Below are positions 8,015 through 16,906 of a DNA stretch of 42,404 bases, piece by piece. The stretch is taken from the NCBI GenBank assembly GCA_017463425.1, contig JAFTPE010000035.1:1-42404 (forward strand). Reading direction: 5' to 3'. Within the stretch, counting starts at the first letter, position 1. Each line of letters begins with the position of its first letter. Below the pieces are notes generated by a model, which saw nothing but the letters and a program-made list of their open reading frames with translations, made no database searches and was not told the origin of the DNA. The DNA is from Clostridia bacterium. Lineage in GTDB: Bacteria; Bacillota; Clostridia; Christensenellales; Borkfalkiaceae. Position numbers and translations under genes: made by a program.

Positions 8015-9193
8015 ATGGAAAAGGAACAATATACGGCGCAGCTTGACGAGGCTTGCGCAAAGTTTAGAAAATTGATGGCGGCGCAGTTGTCCCGCGTGGA
8101 GGATATGAAAGCGCAAGGCGATTTTGTGGATTATAAGGCTCTTGATTGTATCAAAATCGGCGTGTGCGGTGGCGACGGAATCGGTCCGATTATTTCTGCG
8201 CAGGCAAGACGAGTGCTTGAATTTATCCTTGCCGACCTTGTTAAAGAAGGCAAAGTGGAATTCAAGGATATCGAGGGTTTGACGATTGAAAATCGTATTG
8301 CAAAAGGTAAGGCGATTCCCGACGACGTTATGGCGGAGCTCAAAGCGTGTCATATCATTTTGAAAGGGCCGACGACTACGCCTCAAAAGGGTAGCGGTAT
8401 GCCCAATATCGAATCTGCGAACGTCGCAATGCGAAAAGCGTTGGATTTGTTTGCGAACATTCGTCCCGTAAAAGTACCCGAAGAAGGAATCAACTGGACG
8501 ATTTTCCGTGAAAACACGGAAGGCGGTTACGCAATCGGTTCTTCGGGGTTCAATATTACAGAAGACCTCGCGGTAGACTTTACAGTTACTACAAAACAAG
8601 GTTCGGACAGAATTGCGCGTCTTGCATACGATTACGCGCAAAAGAACGGGTTTAAACGCGTTTCGCTGGTTACGAAAGCCAACGTTATTAAAACGACGGA
8701 CGGTAATTTCTTGGAAGATTGCCATAAGGTAGGGGATTTGTATCCCGATATCGTAACGGACGAATGGTACGCAGATATTATGACGGCAAAGCTCGTGGAT
8801 ACCAAACGTCGTCGGGATTTCCAAGTGTTGTTGCTGCCCAATCTTTACGGGGATATTATTTCTGACGAAGCGGCGGAATTCCAAGGCGGCGTAGGTACGG
8901 CAGGTTGCGCGAATATCGGTAAAAAATACGCTATGTTTGAGGCAATTCACGGCAGCGCGCCCCGTATGATAACGGAGGGAAGAGGCAAATATGCAGATCC
9001 TTGTTCTATGCTTCGCGCATGCGTAATGTTGCTTTCGCATATCGGTTTGCAAGATAGGGCAGACAAATTGGAACATGCGTTGGATATTTGTTCGTTTGAA
9101 GAAAAGAAATACGTCATCACGGGTCGTGATACGGGCGCGACGTGCGACGAATTTGGCGATTACGTAATGGAAACGCTGAAAAAACTCAATTAA
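8015..9193 (+). CDS. icd: Isocitrate dehydrogenase (NAD-type)
   Basis: 392 residues from the ATG at 8015, which follows a GGAGAATAG ribosome site. An in-frame start at 7970 lies inside the aconitase gene and is not favoured. Motifs are GVCGGDGIGP near residue 50, KGPTTTPQ, the substrate segment SANVAMRKALDLFANIRP, the FRENTEGGYAIG segment, NLYGDIISDEAAEFQGGVG with metal Asp residues, and EAIHGSAP. It converts isocitrate to 2-oxoglutarate and CO2. The short subfamily is usually NAD-linked, but I cannot fix the cofactor from sequence alone. Third gene of the oxidative branch, probably feeding glutamate synthesis. A terminator follows. Confidence 0.92.
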   Translation: MEKEQYTAQLDEACAKFRKLMAAQLSRVEDMKAQGDFVDYKALDCIKIGVCGGDGIGPIISAQARRVLEFILADLVKEGKVEFKDIEGLTIENRIAKGKAIPDDVMAELKACHIILKGPTTTPQKGSGMPNIESANVAMRKALDLFANIRPVKVPEEGINWTIFRENTEGGYAIGSSGFNITEDLAVDFTVTTKQGSDRIARLAYDYAQKNGFKRVSLVTKANVIKTTDGNFLEDCHKVGDLYPDIVTDEWYADIMTAKLVDTKRRRDFQVLLLPNLYGDIISDEAAEFQGGVGTAGCANIGKKYAMFEAIHGSAPRMITEGRGKYADPCSMLRACVMLLSHIGLQDRADKLEHALDICSFEEKKYVITGRDTGATCDEFGDYVMETLKKLN

Positions 9194-9209
9194 ATAAAAA
9201 ACAAAAGAC

Positions 9210-9249
9210 GGTTCGAGGACGATTTTTGGGTTCTCGAACCTGTTTTTTT
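9210..9249 (+). terminator. Intrinsic terminator of the citrate operon
   Basis: GGTTCGAG (9210-9217) pairs with CTCGAACC (9233-9240), extendable by two pairs past one mismatch, and is followed by TGTTTTTTT. It lies 16 bases after the isocitrate dehydrogenase stop. Confidence 0.88.
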
Positions 9250-9259
9250 CGGAAAACAC

Positions 9260-9288
9260 TTTACACGGCTTTTTTTTTGTGATATAAT
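9260..9288 (+). promoter_or_regulatory. Promoter of the membrane protein-pgm operon
   Basis: TTTACA (9260-9265), 17-base spacer, TATAAT (9283-9288). It lies right after the terminator of the previous operon, with AAGGAGAGG before the next ATG. Confidence 0.75.
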
Positions 9289-9307
9289 GCTAAGGAGAGG
9301 GTGTATT

Positions 9308-10132
9308 ATGAAGTATACTGTACAATCAAGTAAATATATTTTAAAAAATTTTTTATATATCTTTCCTTTTGCAATAATCCCCGCGTTTTGTTTCAGCCTT
9401 GCTACGGATAAAGAGGCGTTACGTTGCGCAATGGAAACGATCTTTTCAGGACGATTGAAAGAGTTGCATTTCGAGCATCTTTTTCGCGCGGTGTCCGTTT
9501 TGAACTTTGCGTCGTGGAAAGCGGTTGTATTCGGATTGATTGGAATCGTAGTCATAATCGTATGCACGGCATTACTCCTTGCATTGCTTGAAAAACATAT
9601 GCGGTTTGGGAAACGTACGTTTAACGGGGTATTTTCCAAACTCAACGACAATTTGGTGTCGACGTGCAGTTATGCGTTTTTATTGTTGGCGTTATACGAA
9701 TTTTGGTGTTTGATTACGTCGGCTCTATTGTTTTCCGTAATGCAAATTCCCGTAGTGCCGATTGCGTACGTGTTGGGCGGTTTGGTATTTATTGGTATGC
9801 ATATCGTGTTGATTTCAATAATAGGCGCGGTGTATTTGTGGTTGCCGTGTATGCAGATTACGGGTTTTAAAGCGTTGGAGGCGTTTCATTATTCCTATCA
9901 TTTGATGTCGCCAATCAAAGGCGGAATTCTTATCGGACAGTTGTTGTTTTTGTTTGTCGCAGAGGCGTTGATTTGTCTTTGCGCCGTATTCTCGTCCAGC
10001 TACGTTGTTTTTATGGCGCTAACTACTGCGTTTTACGCAGTTTTGATGATGGTTTTTTGCGTAAGAATGCAGGTTGCGTATTTTGACCGCGATAATATCG
10101 AACGTGCGGATTTGAAAACGTATTATAGATAA
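9308..10132 (+). CDS. Polytopic membrane protein of unknown function
   Basis: 274 residues from the ATG at 9308, chosen for AAGGAGAGG 9-16 bases upstream. There are about six hydrophobic segments: near residues 15-32, 72-95, 118-140, 150-180, 215-235 and 238-258. An amphipathic loop (EKHMRFGKRTFNGVFSKLND) follows the second segment. No catalytic motif is visible. The downstream ORF starts with a protein of similar size and layout, so the two may be distant paralogues acting together. Function unknown. Confidence 0.75.
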   Translation: MKYTVQSSKYILKNFLYIFPFAIIPAFCFSLATDKEALRCAMETIFSGRLKELHFEHLFRAVSVLNFASWKAVVFGLIGIVVIIVCTALLLALLEKHMRFGKRTFNGVFSKLNDNLVSTCSYAFLLLALYEFWCLITSALLFSVMQIPVVPIAYVLGGLVFIGMHIVLISIIGAVYLWLPCMQITGFKALEAFHYSYHLMSPIKGGILIGQLLFLFVAEALICLCAVFSSSYVVFMALTTAFYAVLMMVFCVRMQVAYFDRDNIERADLKTYYR

Positions 10133-10180
10133 AAATTTTGAAAGGTATACGACGTTACAGCGCAAAAAAGGAGAAAATAT

Positions 10181-12919
10181 ATGCGTTTTAGAAACAGTAT
10201 TCGATTGTTGATAGAGAATTTTAAAAATATTTATCGACTGTTATTATATAAATTGGCTATCACTTTAATCGCAAGCGCGTTATGTTGCGCTTTCGTTTTG
10301 CCTGAAATTATCGAAATCGTACAAAGTGAAGCGGTGCAGGCGCTTTGGAAAGACGTTACCGAATTTACAAAGGCGTTTTTGGCGTTTAATACCGAATTGC
10401 TGGCAGAATGTAAAAATTCTGTCGTTGGCGCAGAGGGAACGTTACACGGCGCGATTGCGTATATATCTTCGCAAACGACGGGCATTATATTTACTGCGCT
10501 TGGTTGCCTTTTGGTGTATTTAGTGAAACGTTTTGTGGATACGTTGGGATATTTTTCGACTGGAAGTATTCTCAATGATAAAATGACGACGTATGCGGAA
10601 ACTTCGTTTTTTACGGCGTATGTAGCAAATCTTGGGAAAGCGAGCGTATATTCCGCTGTTTATGTGTTTGCGGGGTTTTTATACGACGTATTGATGTTGG
10701 CGTGTTGCTATTGTTTGCTTGCGTTTACGCCTTTGTTGCCTGCCTTGTTCTTTTCAATGACGTTGATTGTCGTGATGCAAGCGTTAAAATTAACGTACAC
10801 GGGGTTATGGATGCCTGCAATGACAGCAGACGGGCTTACTTTCCGTGATATGTTAAAACAAAAGGACGAAAAAGAACAAAAACAACGTTTAAAGAATTTC
10901 TCTACGTACGTAGTGGATATATATATTATTGTCATTATAAATGCAATGGCGGCGTTGTTTACATTCGGTAGCGCGTTGTTGATTACTATTCCCACGTCGT
11001 ATATGTTGCTCTTGTGTCAACAATACGTCAATTATTATACGTTTAAGGGCAGAAAATATTTTATCACATACGACGGGATTCAAGACAACCCCGATTATGG
11101 AGATAGAGAACATTTTTTCGACTATATTGGAGAAAACGAATATAGGGAAACCAAAGCAGACGAGAGTATGAGTAAAAAAACGGAGGGTATAACGATGGAA
11201 TATCAAAAGAAATTTGAAGAATGGCTGAATAACCCCAATTTATGCGAAGAAGGCAAGAAAGAATTGGAAAGTATTCAAAATGACGAAAAGGAAAAAGAAT
11301 ACCGTTTTGGCGGTGAAATGGAATTTGGCACGGCGGGCATGCGTGGCGTAATCGGGTATGGTATAAACGTGATGAACGTTTATACCGTAATGCGAGCAAC
11401 ACAAGGTTTGGCGGAATGGATTAAAACGTTGGGCAAAGATGCAATGGAACGCGGTGTGGTCATTTCGTATGATACGCGTAGAAAATCGGAAGAATTTGCA
11501 AAAGTAACCGCTGGGGTTTTAGCGAAAAACGGAATAAAGGCGTATCTTTTTAACGAAGTACATCCTGTACCTATGCTCTCGTATGCCGTGCGGTATTTGA
11601 AAACGATTGCCGGCGTTATGATTACGGCAAGCCACAATCCCAAAGAATATAACGGCTATAAAGTGTATGGCGAGGACGGTGCTCAAATGTCGCCCGAGGA
11701 TACGGCGAAAGTAGTGTCGTGTATGGAAAAGATTACCGATTATTTGTCCGTAACGGCAGATATAAACAGCCAAAAAATTGTTTCCGTACCTGAAAAATTG
11801 GACGAAGATTATATTGAAGAATTGTCTAAATTGACACTTTCCAAAGAGGCTGTGGAAAAATGTGGCGCGGATTTAAAACTCGTTTATACGCCCGTACACG
11901 GCAGCGGATATATTCCCGTAACCACCATTTTGAAAAAGTTGGGTATCAATGCTACGATTGTGGAAGAACAAACGACGAAAGATACCGAATTTTCAACGGT
12001 AAAAGTACCGAATCCCGAATTTAAAGAAACGCTTTCTATGGGGATTGCTTTGGCGAATAAAATCAACGCCGACGTGGTGTTTGGTACAGACCCCGATTCC
12101 GATAGACTTGGGGTAGCGTTAAAGGACGACAACGGCGAATTTGTAACGCTTTCGGGAAATCAAGTCGGGATTTTGTTGCTCGATTATATTTTAACGAGAT
12201 TGTCTAAGGAAAATAAAATGCCGAAAAACGCCGCCGTCGTGAAATCATTCGTTACGACGGGTATGGCAAAAGCGCTTTGCGACGATTACGGCGTCGCTTT
12301 ATACGAAACGCCCGTTGGATTTAAATTTATCGGCGAAAAAATCAAACAATGGGAAAAGGGCGGAAATCATACCTATATTTTCGGGTTTGAGGAATCTTGC
12401 GGTTATCTTCGCGGTACGCACGCGCGAGATAAGGACGCAGTCGTTGCGTCTATGCTCTGCGCGGAAATGGTTTGTTATTATACTTATCTTGGCAAGAGCG
12501 TGTATGCAAGATTGCAAGAAATTTATGCGAAATACGGTTACGTATTGGATAAAAACGTATCCATTCAATATTCGGGCTTGAACGCTATGAAAGAAATGAA
12601 TGCGGTTGTGGACGGATTAAAAACGTTGAAAGTGAGCGATTTTGCAGGTGTGAAAGTAGAGGCGATTCGCGATTACAGCGCGGCGAAACGAACGTTTCCT
12701 GAAACGGGAAAAACAGAGGAGATGGATACGCCCACTTGTAATTGCGTGTATTACGAACTTAGCGGCGGCTCGTTCGTCTGCGTTCGCCCGTCGGGTACGG
12801 AACCCAAATTGAAAATTTATTATTCGTTAAAGGCAAAAGACGAAGCGACGGCAAAAGAAAAATTGGAAGAATTGCAATCGTCTGTTAACGAACTTTTGGA
12901 AAAAGCGAAACAAGAGTAA
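10181..12919 (+). CDS. Membrane protein running in frame into phosphoglucomutase (fusion as read)
   Basis: A 912-codon continuous frame. Residues 1-338 are a polytopic membrane protein with about six hydrophobic segments and a charged tail (about residues 300-335). Residues 339-912 are a complete phosphoglucomutase. The join is suspicious. It contains A7 (11174-11180), GGAGGG (11182-11187) and an ATG at 11195. With six A's the membrane protein would stop at TAA 11190-11192, two bases before that ATG, giving two normally spaced genes. The seventh A may be a sequencing error, a recent mutation, or a slippage site. The preceding gene at 9308 has a similar membrane layout, which supports the first part being a separate gene by origin. 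Preceded by AAAAAAGGAG. Confidence 0.7.
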   Translation: MRFRNSIRLLIENFKNIYRLLLYKLAITLIASALCCAFVLPEIIEIVQSEAVQALWKDVTEFTKAFLAFNTELLAECKNSVVGAEGTLHGAIAYISSQTTGIIFTALGCLLVYLVKRFVDTLGYFSTGSILNDKMTTYAETSFFTAYVANLGKASVYSAVYVFAGFLYDVLMLACCYCLLAFTPLLPALFFSMTLIVVMQALKLTYTGLWMPAMTADGLTFRDMLKQKDEKEQKQRLKNFSTYVVDIYIIVIINAMAALFTFGSALLITIPTSYMLLLCQQYVNYYTFKGRKYFITYDGIQDNPDYGDREHFFDYIGENEYRETKADESMSKKTEGITMEYQKKFEEWLNNPNLCEEGKKELESIQNDEKEKEYRFGGEMEFGTAGMRGVIGYGINVMNVYTVMRATQGLAEWIKTLGKDAMERGVVISYDTRRKSEEFAKVTAGVLAKNGIKAYLFNEVHPVPMLSYAVRYLKTIAGVMITASHNPKEYNGYKVYGEDGAQMSPEDTAKVVSCMEKITDYLSVTADINSQKIVSVPEKLDEDYIEELSKLTLSKEAVEKCGADLKLVYTPVHGSGYIPVTTILKKLGINATIVEEQTTKDTEFSTVKVPNPEFKETLSMGIALANKINADVVFGTDPDSDRLGVALKDDNGEFVTLSGNQVGILLLDYILTRLSKENKMPKNAAVVKSFVTTGMAKALCDDYGVALYETPVGFKFIGEKIKQWEKGGNHTYIFGFEESCGYLRGTHARDKDAVVASMLCAEMVCYYTYLGKSVYARLQEIYAKYGYVLDKNVSIQYSGLNAMKEMNAVVDGLKTLKVSDFAGVKVEAIRDYSAAKRTFPETGKTEEMDTPTCNCVYYELSGGSFVCVRPSGTEPKLKIYYSLKAKDEATAKEKLEELQSSVNELLEKAKQE
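11195..12919 (+). CDS. pgcA: Alpha-phosphoglucomutase, probable internal start
   Basis: 574 residues from the ATG at 11195, the usual length for this family. It interconverts glucose 1-phosphate and glucose 6-phosphate. EFGTAGMRGVIG is near the N-terminus. The phosphoserine is S146 in TASHNPKEYNGYK. The Mg loop is DPDSDR at residues 299-304. The sugar loop is GFEESCGYLRG, and the C-terminal phosphate loop is RPSGTEPKLKIYY. GGAGGG lies 7 bases before this ATG, so it can be translated alone whether or not the upstream frame reads into it. The GTAGMRG and EESCG motifs favour phosphoglucomutase over phosphomannomutase. It links glycolysis to glycogen or cell-wall sugar nucleotides. Confidence 0.92.
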   Translation: MEYQKKFEEWLNNPNLCEEGKKELESIQNDEKEKEYRFGGEMEFGTAGMRGVIGYGINVMNVYTVMRATQGLAEWIKTLGKDAMERGVVISYDTRRKSEEFAKVTAGVLAKNGIKAYLFNEVHPVPMLSYAVRYLKTIAGVMITASHNPKEYNGYKVYGEDGAQMSPEDTAKVVSCMEKITDYLSVTADINSQKIVSVPEKLDEDYIEELSKLTLSKEAVEKCGADLKLVYTPVHGSGYIPVTTILKKLGINATIVEEQTTKDTEFSTVKVPNPEFKETLSMGIALANKINADVVFGTDPDSDRLGVALKDDNGEFVTLSGNQVGILLLDYILTRLSKENKMPKNAAVVKSFVTTGMAKALCDDYGVALYETPVGFKFIGEKIKQWEKGGNHTYIFGFEESCGYLRGTHARDKDAVVASMLCAEMVCYYTYLGKSVYARLQEIYAKYGYVLDKNVSIQYSGLNAMKEMNAVVDGLKTLKVSDFAGVKVEAIRDYSAAKRTFPETGKTEEMDTPTCNCVYYELSGGSFVCVRPSGTEPKLKIYYSLKAKDEATAKEKLEELQSSVNELLEKAKQE

Positions 12920-12925
12920 AGAATT

Positions 12926-14014
12926 ATGGATATTACAGCCATTGATAAAAATTTCAAATTGCCCGAGATTACGGAAACGGACGTGGAATGGATCAACGCA
13001 ACCGACCCGCGCATTGCTTTGTACGGCGTGTATTATTCGGAAGAAGAGGGAGAGGCAGCCTACCGTCGAATGTCGCAAAAGGTTGCAAATTCCACAAGCG
13101 ACGGTGTGAGTATATTAAGCAAAAATACCTCAGGTGGGAGATTGCGTTTGGTTACCGATTCGCCGTATTTTGCAATCAAGTGTATGGTGGCGGATTTTGG
13201 AATGTGGCAACATATGACGGTGGTAACGGCGTCGGGATTTTCTTTGTATACAGACGGAAAATTTCAAAATATGTACGCGCCTACGGAGGTAAGTAAAAAG
13301 GCTGTGAAAGACGGCAGATTTGCCTACAACGGTATTCGTTATTTTCAAGAGAAGAAAGAACGCGAACTCGAATTGTATTTTCCCTTATACAACGCGGTAT
13401 ACGAATTGTATATCGGGATTAAAAAAGGCAGTACGATCAAACCTGCGCCGAAATATGCGTATGAAAAGCCCGTGTTGTTTTACGGCTCGTCCATAACGCA
13501 AGGGGGGTGCGCATCTCGTCCCGGTAACGATTACGCAGGGTATCTTGAACGTTGGTTGAATACCGATTATATCAATCTTGGTTTTTCGGGTAGCGGCAAG
13601 GCAGAACCGATTATGGTAGAATATTTGTCCGAAGTAGACGCGTCGGTATACGTATTGGATTACGACCATAACGCGCCGACCGCAGAGTATCTTGAAGAAA
13701 CGCATTATCCTTTGTACAAGGCAATTCGCGAAAAGCATAAAAACGCGCCGATTGTTTGTATTTCAAGACCTGATTTTGAGAATGGAGGAGAAACAATCAA
13801 TTCACCTCGTAGAAACGTTGTCAAGGCAACGGTGGAAAAGGCAACACAATTCGGCGATAAAAACGTGTATTTTATCGACGGCGAAACGTTGTTTGGCGCG
13901 GAAGATCGCGATTCGTGTACGGTGGACGGTTGCCACCCTAACGATTTGGGGTTCTATCGAATGGCGAAAACGATATATCCCGTACTAAAAGAGGCTCTTG
14001 AAAAAACGAAATAA
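12926..14014 (+). CDS. SGNH/GDSL-type esterase with N-terminal beta domain
   Basis: 362 residues. Residues 1-180 look like an all-beta carbohydrate-binding-like domain of the kind found before some SGNH hydrolases. The hydrolase part has block I GSSITQGG with the nucleophile Ser, block II GFSGSGK, block III Asn in DYDHNAP and block V DGCHPND with the catalytic Asp/His pair. Such enzymes remove acyl groups, often acetate from sugars. No signal peptide is seen, so it is probably cytosolic. It starts 6 bases after pgcA and precedes a ROK kinase and nagA, so deacylation of an imported sugar is reasonable but unproven. Confidence 0.83.
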   Translation: MDITAIDKNFKLPEITETDVEWINATDPRIALYGVYYSEEEGEAAYRRMSQKVANSTSDGVSILSKNTSGGRLRLVTDSPYFAIKCMVADFGMWQHMTVVTASGFSLYTDGKFQNMYAPTEVSKKAVKDGRFAYNGIRYFQEKKERELELYFPLYNAVYELYIGIKKGSTIKPAPKYAYEKPVLFYGSSITQGGCASRPGNDYAGYLERWLNTDYINLGFSGSGKAEPIMVEYLSEVDASVYVLDYDHNAPTAEYLEETHYPLYKAIREKHKNAPIVCISRPDFENGGETINSPRRNVVKATVEKATQFGDKNVYFIDGETLFGAEDRDSCTVDGCHPNDLGFYRMAKTIYPVLKEALEKTK

Positions 14015-14020
14015 AAAGTC

Positions 14021-14050
14021 GGAAAAGCAGGGTAAAAACCTTGCTTTTTC
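14021..14050 (+). terminator. Probable intrinsic terminator
   Basis: A 12-bp imperfect stem (14021-14032 with 14039-14050, two G-U pairs) with a TAAAAA loop. Its right arm holds T5. Only a short T-rich tail follows, so it may be weak. Confidence 0.6.
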
Positions 14051-14113
14051 TTGTGAAAAATTTCAGGTGTTTTAATTGCGAAAGAATACCAAAAAACAAA
14101 GAAAGATTTTCTC

Positions 14114-14141
14114 TTGTATTTTCATGAAAAAGTAGTATAAT
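14114..14141 (+). promoter_or_regulatory. Promoter of the ROK kinase-nagA operon
   Basis: TTGTAT (14114-14119), 16-base spacer, TATAAT (14136-14141). GAGGAG follows before the ATG at 14174. Confidence 0.65.
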
Positions 14142-14173
14142 GGAAATGAACAAATAAAGAGGAGATACGTTTT

Positions 14174-15556
14174 ATGAAATTACCCGTTTTGGATAAGAAT
14201 TTTTATCCTATGATTAAAGCGCTCAACGATTTTGACGCGCAAGTGAAAAAGAGTGGACAATCCGTTGAGGTTGTTTTGGTTGCAGAGCGCAGTGGCGGTT
14301 ATAATTACGTGTACAAATACGACGCGTTTGCCGACGGCGTGAACGATAAGCTGAATTTCCGCGTTGCCGAACGTTTGGCAAAAACCATTCTTTGGGTGGT
14401 TGGCGGATTTAAAATTTCCGTTGCGGGCAGCAAATCTATTTACGAATATTTAAAAAAGGCGTACACGATGGACGGGCTTCGCGCGTTCGACGTAGAGTTT
14501 ATGAGTGGCGTTTACGAAAGACCGTTCGAGGTGGAATGGTTGGAAAAAGACGAAATTCCCGCGCAAAAGAATGCGTCTATGCGTGTGGGCGGATATTTGA
14601 AAGGTTGCCGTATCGGCTTTGACGCGGGCGGTTCAGATAGAAAAGTGAGCGCGGTGATCGACGGCGAAGTGGTTTACAGCGAAGAAGTCGTTTGGAATCC
14701 GAAAGTTACGGAAGACCCTACGTATCATTATAACGAAATTTTGACGGCTATGAAGACGGCGGCGAGCAAGATGCCTACCGTAGACGCTATCGGCGTTTCG
14801 TCTGCCGGCGTTTACGTAGACAACAAGATTATGGTTGCGTCGTTGTTCTTGAAAGTGGATAAGACGAAACACGGCGATTACGTAAAAAATATGTATATCA
14901 ACGTTGCAAAAGAAATGAGCAAAGAACTTGGAAAAGAAATTCCTTTGGAAGTGGCGAATGACGGCGACGTAACCGCCCTTGCAGGGGCAATTGATTTGGA
15001 AGATAACGGCGTTTTAGGTATCGCAATGGGTACGAGCGAGGCTGTCGGCTATATCAACACGCAAGGCGGTATCAACGGTTGGCTTTCGGAACTCGCTTTT
15101 GCTCCCGTGGATTTCAACGAAAACGCAATGCAAGACGAATGGAGCGGAGATTTCGGCGTGGGCTGTAAATATTTCTCGCAAGATGCGGTTATTAAACTCG
15201 CGGAATACGGCGGATATAAATTTGAGGACGGTTTGACCCCTGCGCAGAAATTGAAAGTGGTACAAGCAATGATGGACAAAGACGACGCGCTTGCAAAACA
15301 GATTTACGAAGATATCGGCGTATATTTGGCGCATACCATTCCGTTCTATGCAAAATTCTACGACATCAAACATATGTTGCTTTTAGGTCGAGTAATGGGC
15401 GGAAAAGGCGGCGATATTATTCTTGCCACTTGCAAAGAAACGTTGGCAGCGGAATATCCCGAATTTGCAGGTTTGGATATCGGACTTCCCGACGAAAAGA
15501 ACCGTCGCGTAGGACAGAGTATTGCCGCGGCGAGTTTGCCTGCAAATTTAAACTAA
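14174..15556 (+). CDS. ROK-family-like sugar kinase with N-terminal extension
   Basis: 460 residues, longer than the usual 290-400 of ROK kinases. Residues 1-150 are an unrecognised N-terminal domain. The ASKHA fold starts with CRIGFDAGGSDRKVSAVIDG near residue 155, followed by AIGVSSAGVYV, VANDGDVTALAG (matching the catalytic ENDAN region of ROK proteins, with Asp) and GIAMGTSEAVGYI. The ROK zinc motif CxCGxxGC is absent. It lies 21 bases before nagA, so phosphorylation of N-acetylglucosamine or a similar amino sugar is the best guess. The fusion and missing zinc site make the substrate uncertain. Confidence 0.7.
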   Translation: MKLPVLDKNFYPMIKALNDFDAQVKKSGQSVEVVLVAERSGGYNYVYKYDAFADGVNDKLNFRVAERLAKTILWVVGGFKISVAGSKSIYEYLKKAYTMDGLRAFDVEFMSGVYERPFEVEWLEKDEIPAQKNASMRVGGYLKGCRIGFDAGGSDRKVSAVIDGEVVYSEEVVWNPKVTEDPTYHYNEILTAMKTAASKMPTVDAIGVSSAGVYVDNKIMVASLFLKVDKTKHGDYVKNMYINVAKEMSKELGKEIPLEVANDGDVTALAGAIDLEDNGVLGIAMGTSEAVGYINTQGGINGWLSELAFAPVDFNENAMQDEWSGDFGVGCKYFSQDAVIKLAEYGGYKFEDGLTPAQKLKVVQAMMDKDDALAKQIYEDIGVYLAHTIPFYAKFYDIKHMLLLGRVMGGKGGDIILATCKETLAAEYPEFAGLDIGLPDEKNRRVGQSIAAASLPANLN

Positions 15557-15577
15557 GACGGCGCGGAGGGTTTGCAA

Positions 15578-16726
15578 ATGAAATGTTTTAAAAATGCAAC
15601 CGTTTACGTAGACGGCAAAGGATTGGTAAATCGTACGGTGTATTTTGATGATAAAATTCAAAAAATTTCCCGTTGCGGTTTGACGAAAGCGGAAGAAATT
15701 ACGTTGCCCGACGGCGCGATTGTGTTGCCTGGATTTATCGATCAACATATTCACGGCGCAGGTGGCAGCGACGGAATGGACGGCACGGTGGAGGATATTT
15801 CCACGATTGCAAATACGATTGCGGCAGAGGGTACAACGACCTTTCTCGTTACTACAATGACGCAAAGCCCCGAAAATATCACGAAAGCCTTGACGGCGGT
15901 GAAAACCTATCGTGAAAACAACCCTAAGAACGGCGCGCGCGTAGAGGGCGTGCATTTGGAGGGGCCGTTTATTGCGGCTGCGCATAAGGGCGCGCAACCC
16001 CTTGAATATGTAAAACAGCCAGATATTGCCGTGTTTGACGGCTACAACGCCGCAAGCGGCAATGCGATTAAAATCGTAACGCTTGCACCCGAAGTGGAGG
16101 GCGCGGAAGAATTTATTCGGCATTTGAAAGAAAACGGAGTGGTTGCCTCTATCGGACATACGGGCGCAAAATTTGCGGATATAGAGAAAGCGATTTCGGC
16201 AGGAGCAAACAACGTTACGCATACGTACAATGCGCAAACGGCTTTGCATCATAGAGAAATTGGTACGGTAGGCAGCGCAATGCTGTTGGACGACTTGAAT
16301 TGCGAATTGATCGCAGATACCATTCACGTTTCCGTTCCCGCAATGCGTTTGTTGGTGAAAAACAAACCCAACGATAAATTGTCTTTGATTACGGACGCTA
16401 TGCGCGCAAAAGGGATTCCCGACGGCATCAGCGAACTTGGCGGACAAACGGTGTACGTGAAAAACGGTGAAGCCCGTTTGGAAGACGGTACGCTGGCAGG
16501 TAGCGTATTGCGTATGAATCGCGCCATTCAAAATATGGTAGAAAAGGTGGGCGTACCTTTGACGCAAGCGGTGGACTACGCAACCATTAATCCTGCGAGA
16601 ATGTTGAAAATCGATCAAGAAACGGGTAGTATCAAAGTCGGCAAACGCGCAGACTTTACGGTACTGAACGAAAAGTTTGACGTCGTGATGACGATTCGCG
16701 ACGGCGAAGCGATTTATCAAGCATAA
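15578..16726 (+). CDS. nagA: N-acetylglucosamine-6-phosphate deacetylase
   Basis: 382 residues from the ATG at 15578, 7 bases after GGAGGG. A TTG at 15572 is less likely. The amidohydrolase barrel shows GFIDQHIHGAGG (HxH metal motif), VEGVHLEGPFI with the metal Glu, IGHTGA, VTHTYNA and LITDAM with the catalytic Asp. It removes acetate from GlcNAc-6-P to give glucosamine-6-P for catabolism or wall-sugar recycling. The partner nagB is not in the window. A strong terminator follows. Confidence 0.95.
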   Translation: MKCFKNATVYVDGKGLVNRTVYFDDKIQKISRCGLTKAEEITLPDGAIVLPGFIDQHIHGAGGSDGMDGTVEDISTIANTIAAEGTTTFLVTTMTQSPENITKALTAVKTYRENNPKNGARVEGVHLEGPFIAAAHKGAQPLEYVKQPDIAVFDGYNAASGNAIKIVTLAPEVEGAEEFIRHLKENGVVASIGHTGAKFADIEKAISAGANNVTHTYNAQTALHHREIGTVGSAMLLDDLNCELIADTIHVSVPAMRLLVKNKPNDKLSLITDAMRAKGIPDGISELGGQTVYVKNGEARLEDGTLAGSVLRMNRAIQNMVEKVGVPLTQAVDYATINPARMLKIDQETGSIKVGKRADFTVLNEKFDVVMTIRDGEAIYQA

Positions 16727-16769
16727 CGTATATAAATTTGCTTATCGATTATTTCCTCTTATAAAAGGG

Positions 16770-16799
16770 CCTCGACTGTTTTGGTCGAGGTTCTTTTTT
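16770..16799 (+). terminator. Intrinsic terminator of nagA
   Basis: CCTCGAC (16770-16776) pairs with GTCGAGG (16784-16790), with a TGTTTTG loop and a TTCTTTTTT tail. Confidence 0.88.
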
Positions 16800-16884
16800 A
16801 CAGCCAAGTTCTATCTGGTCATTCATAAGACCAATATAAAAAACATATTTATAAAAATACGAGTATATGTTGTTTTTGTAAAAA

Positions 16885-16906
16885 GTTTACGAAAAGAGGG
16901 GTAAAC
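16885..16906. promoter_or_regulatory. Inverted repeat upstream of murB
   Basis: GTTTAC (16885-16890) and GTAAAC (16901-16906) form a dyad with 10 bases between the arms, 45 bases before the murB start. It could be an operator or a small leader hairpin. Nothing identifies the regulator. Confidence 0.35.

Noticed and set aside
7991-9259. 422-codon open frame on the minus strand
   Set aside because: It is the antisense of isocitrate dehydrogenase. It is rich in Phe, Arg, His and Cys with no domain or ribosome site, typical of a shadow frame.
15548-16720. 390-codon open frame on the minus strand
   Set aside because: Antisense of nagA, His/Arg/Phe-rich, no recognisable fold.
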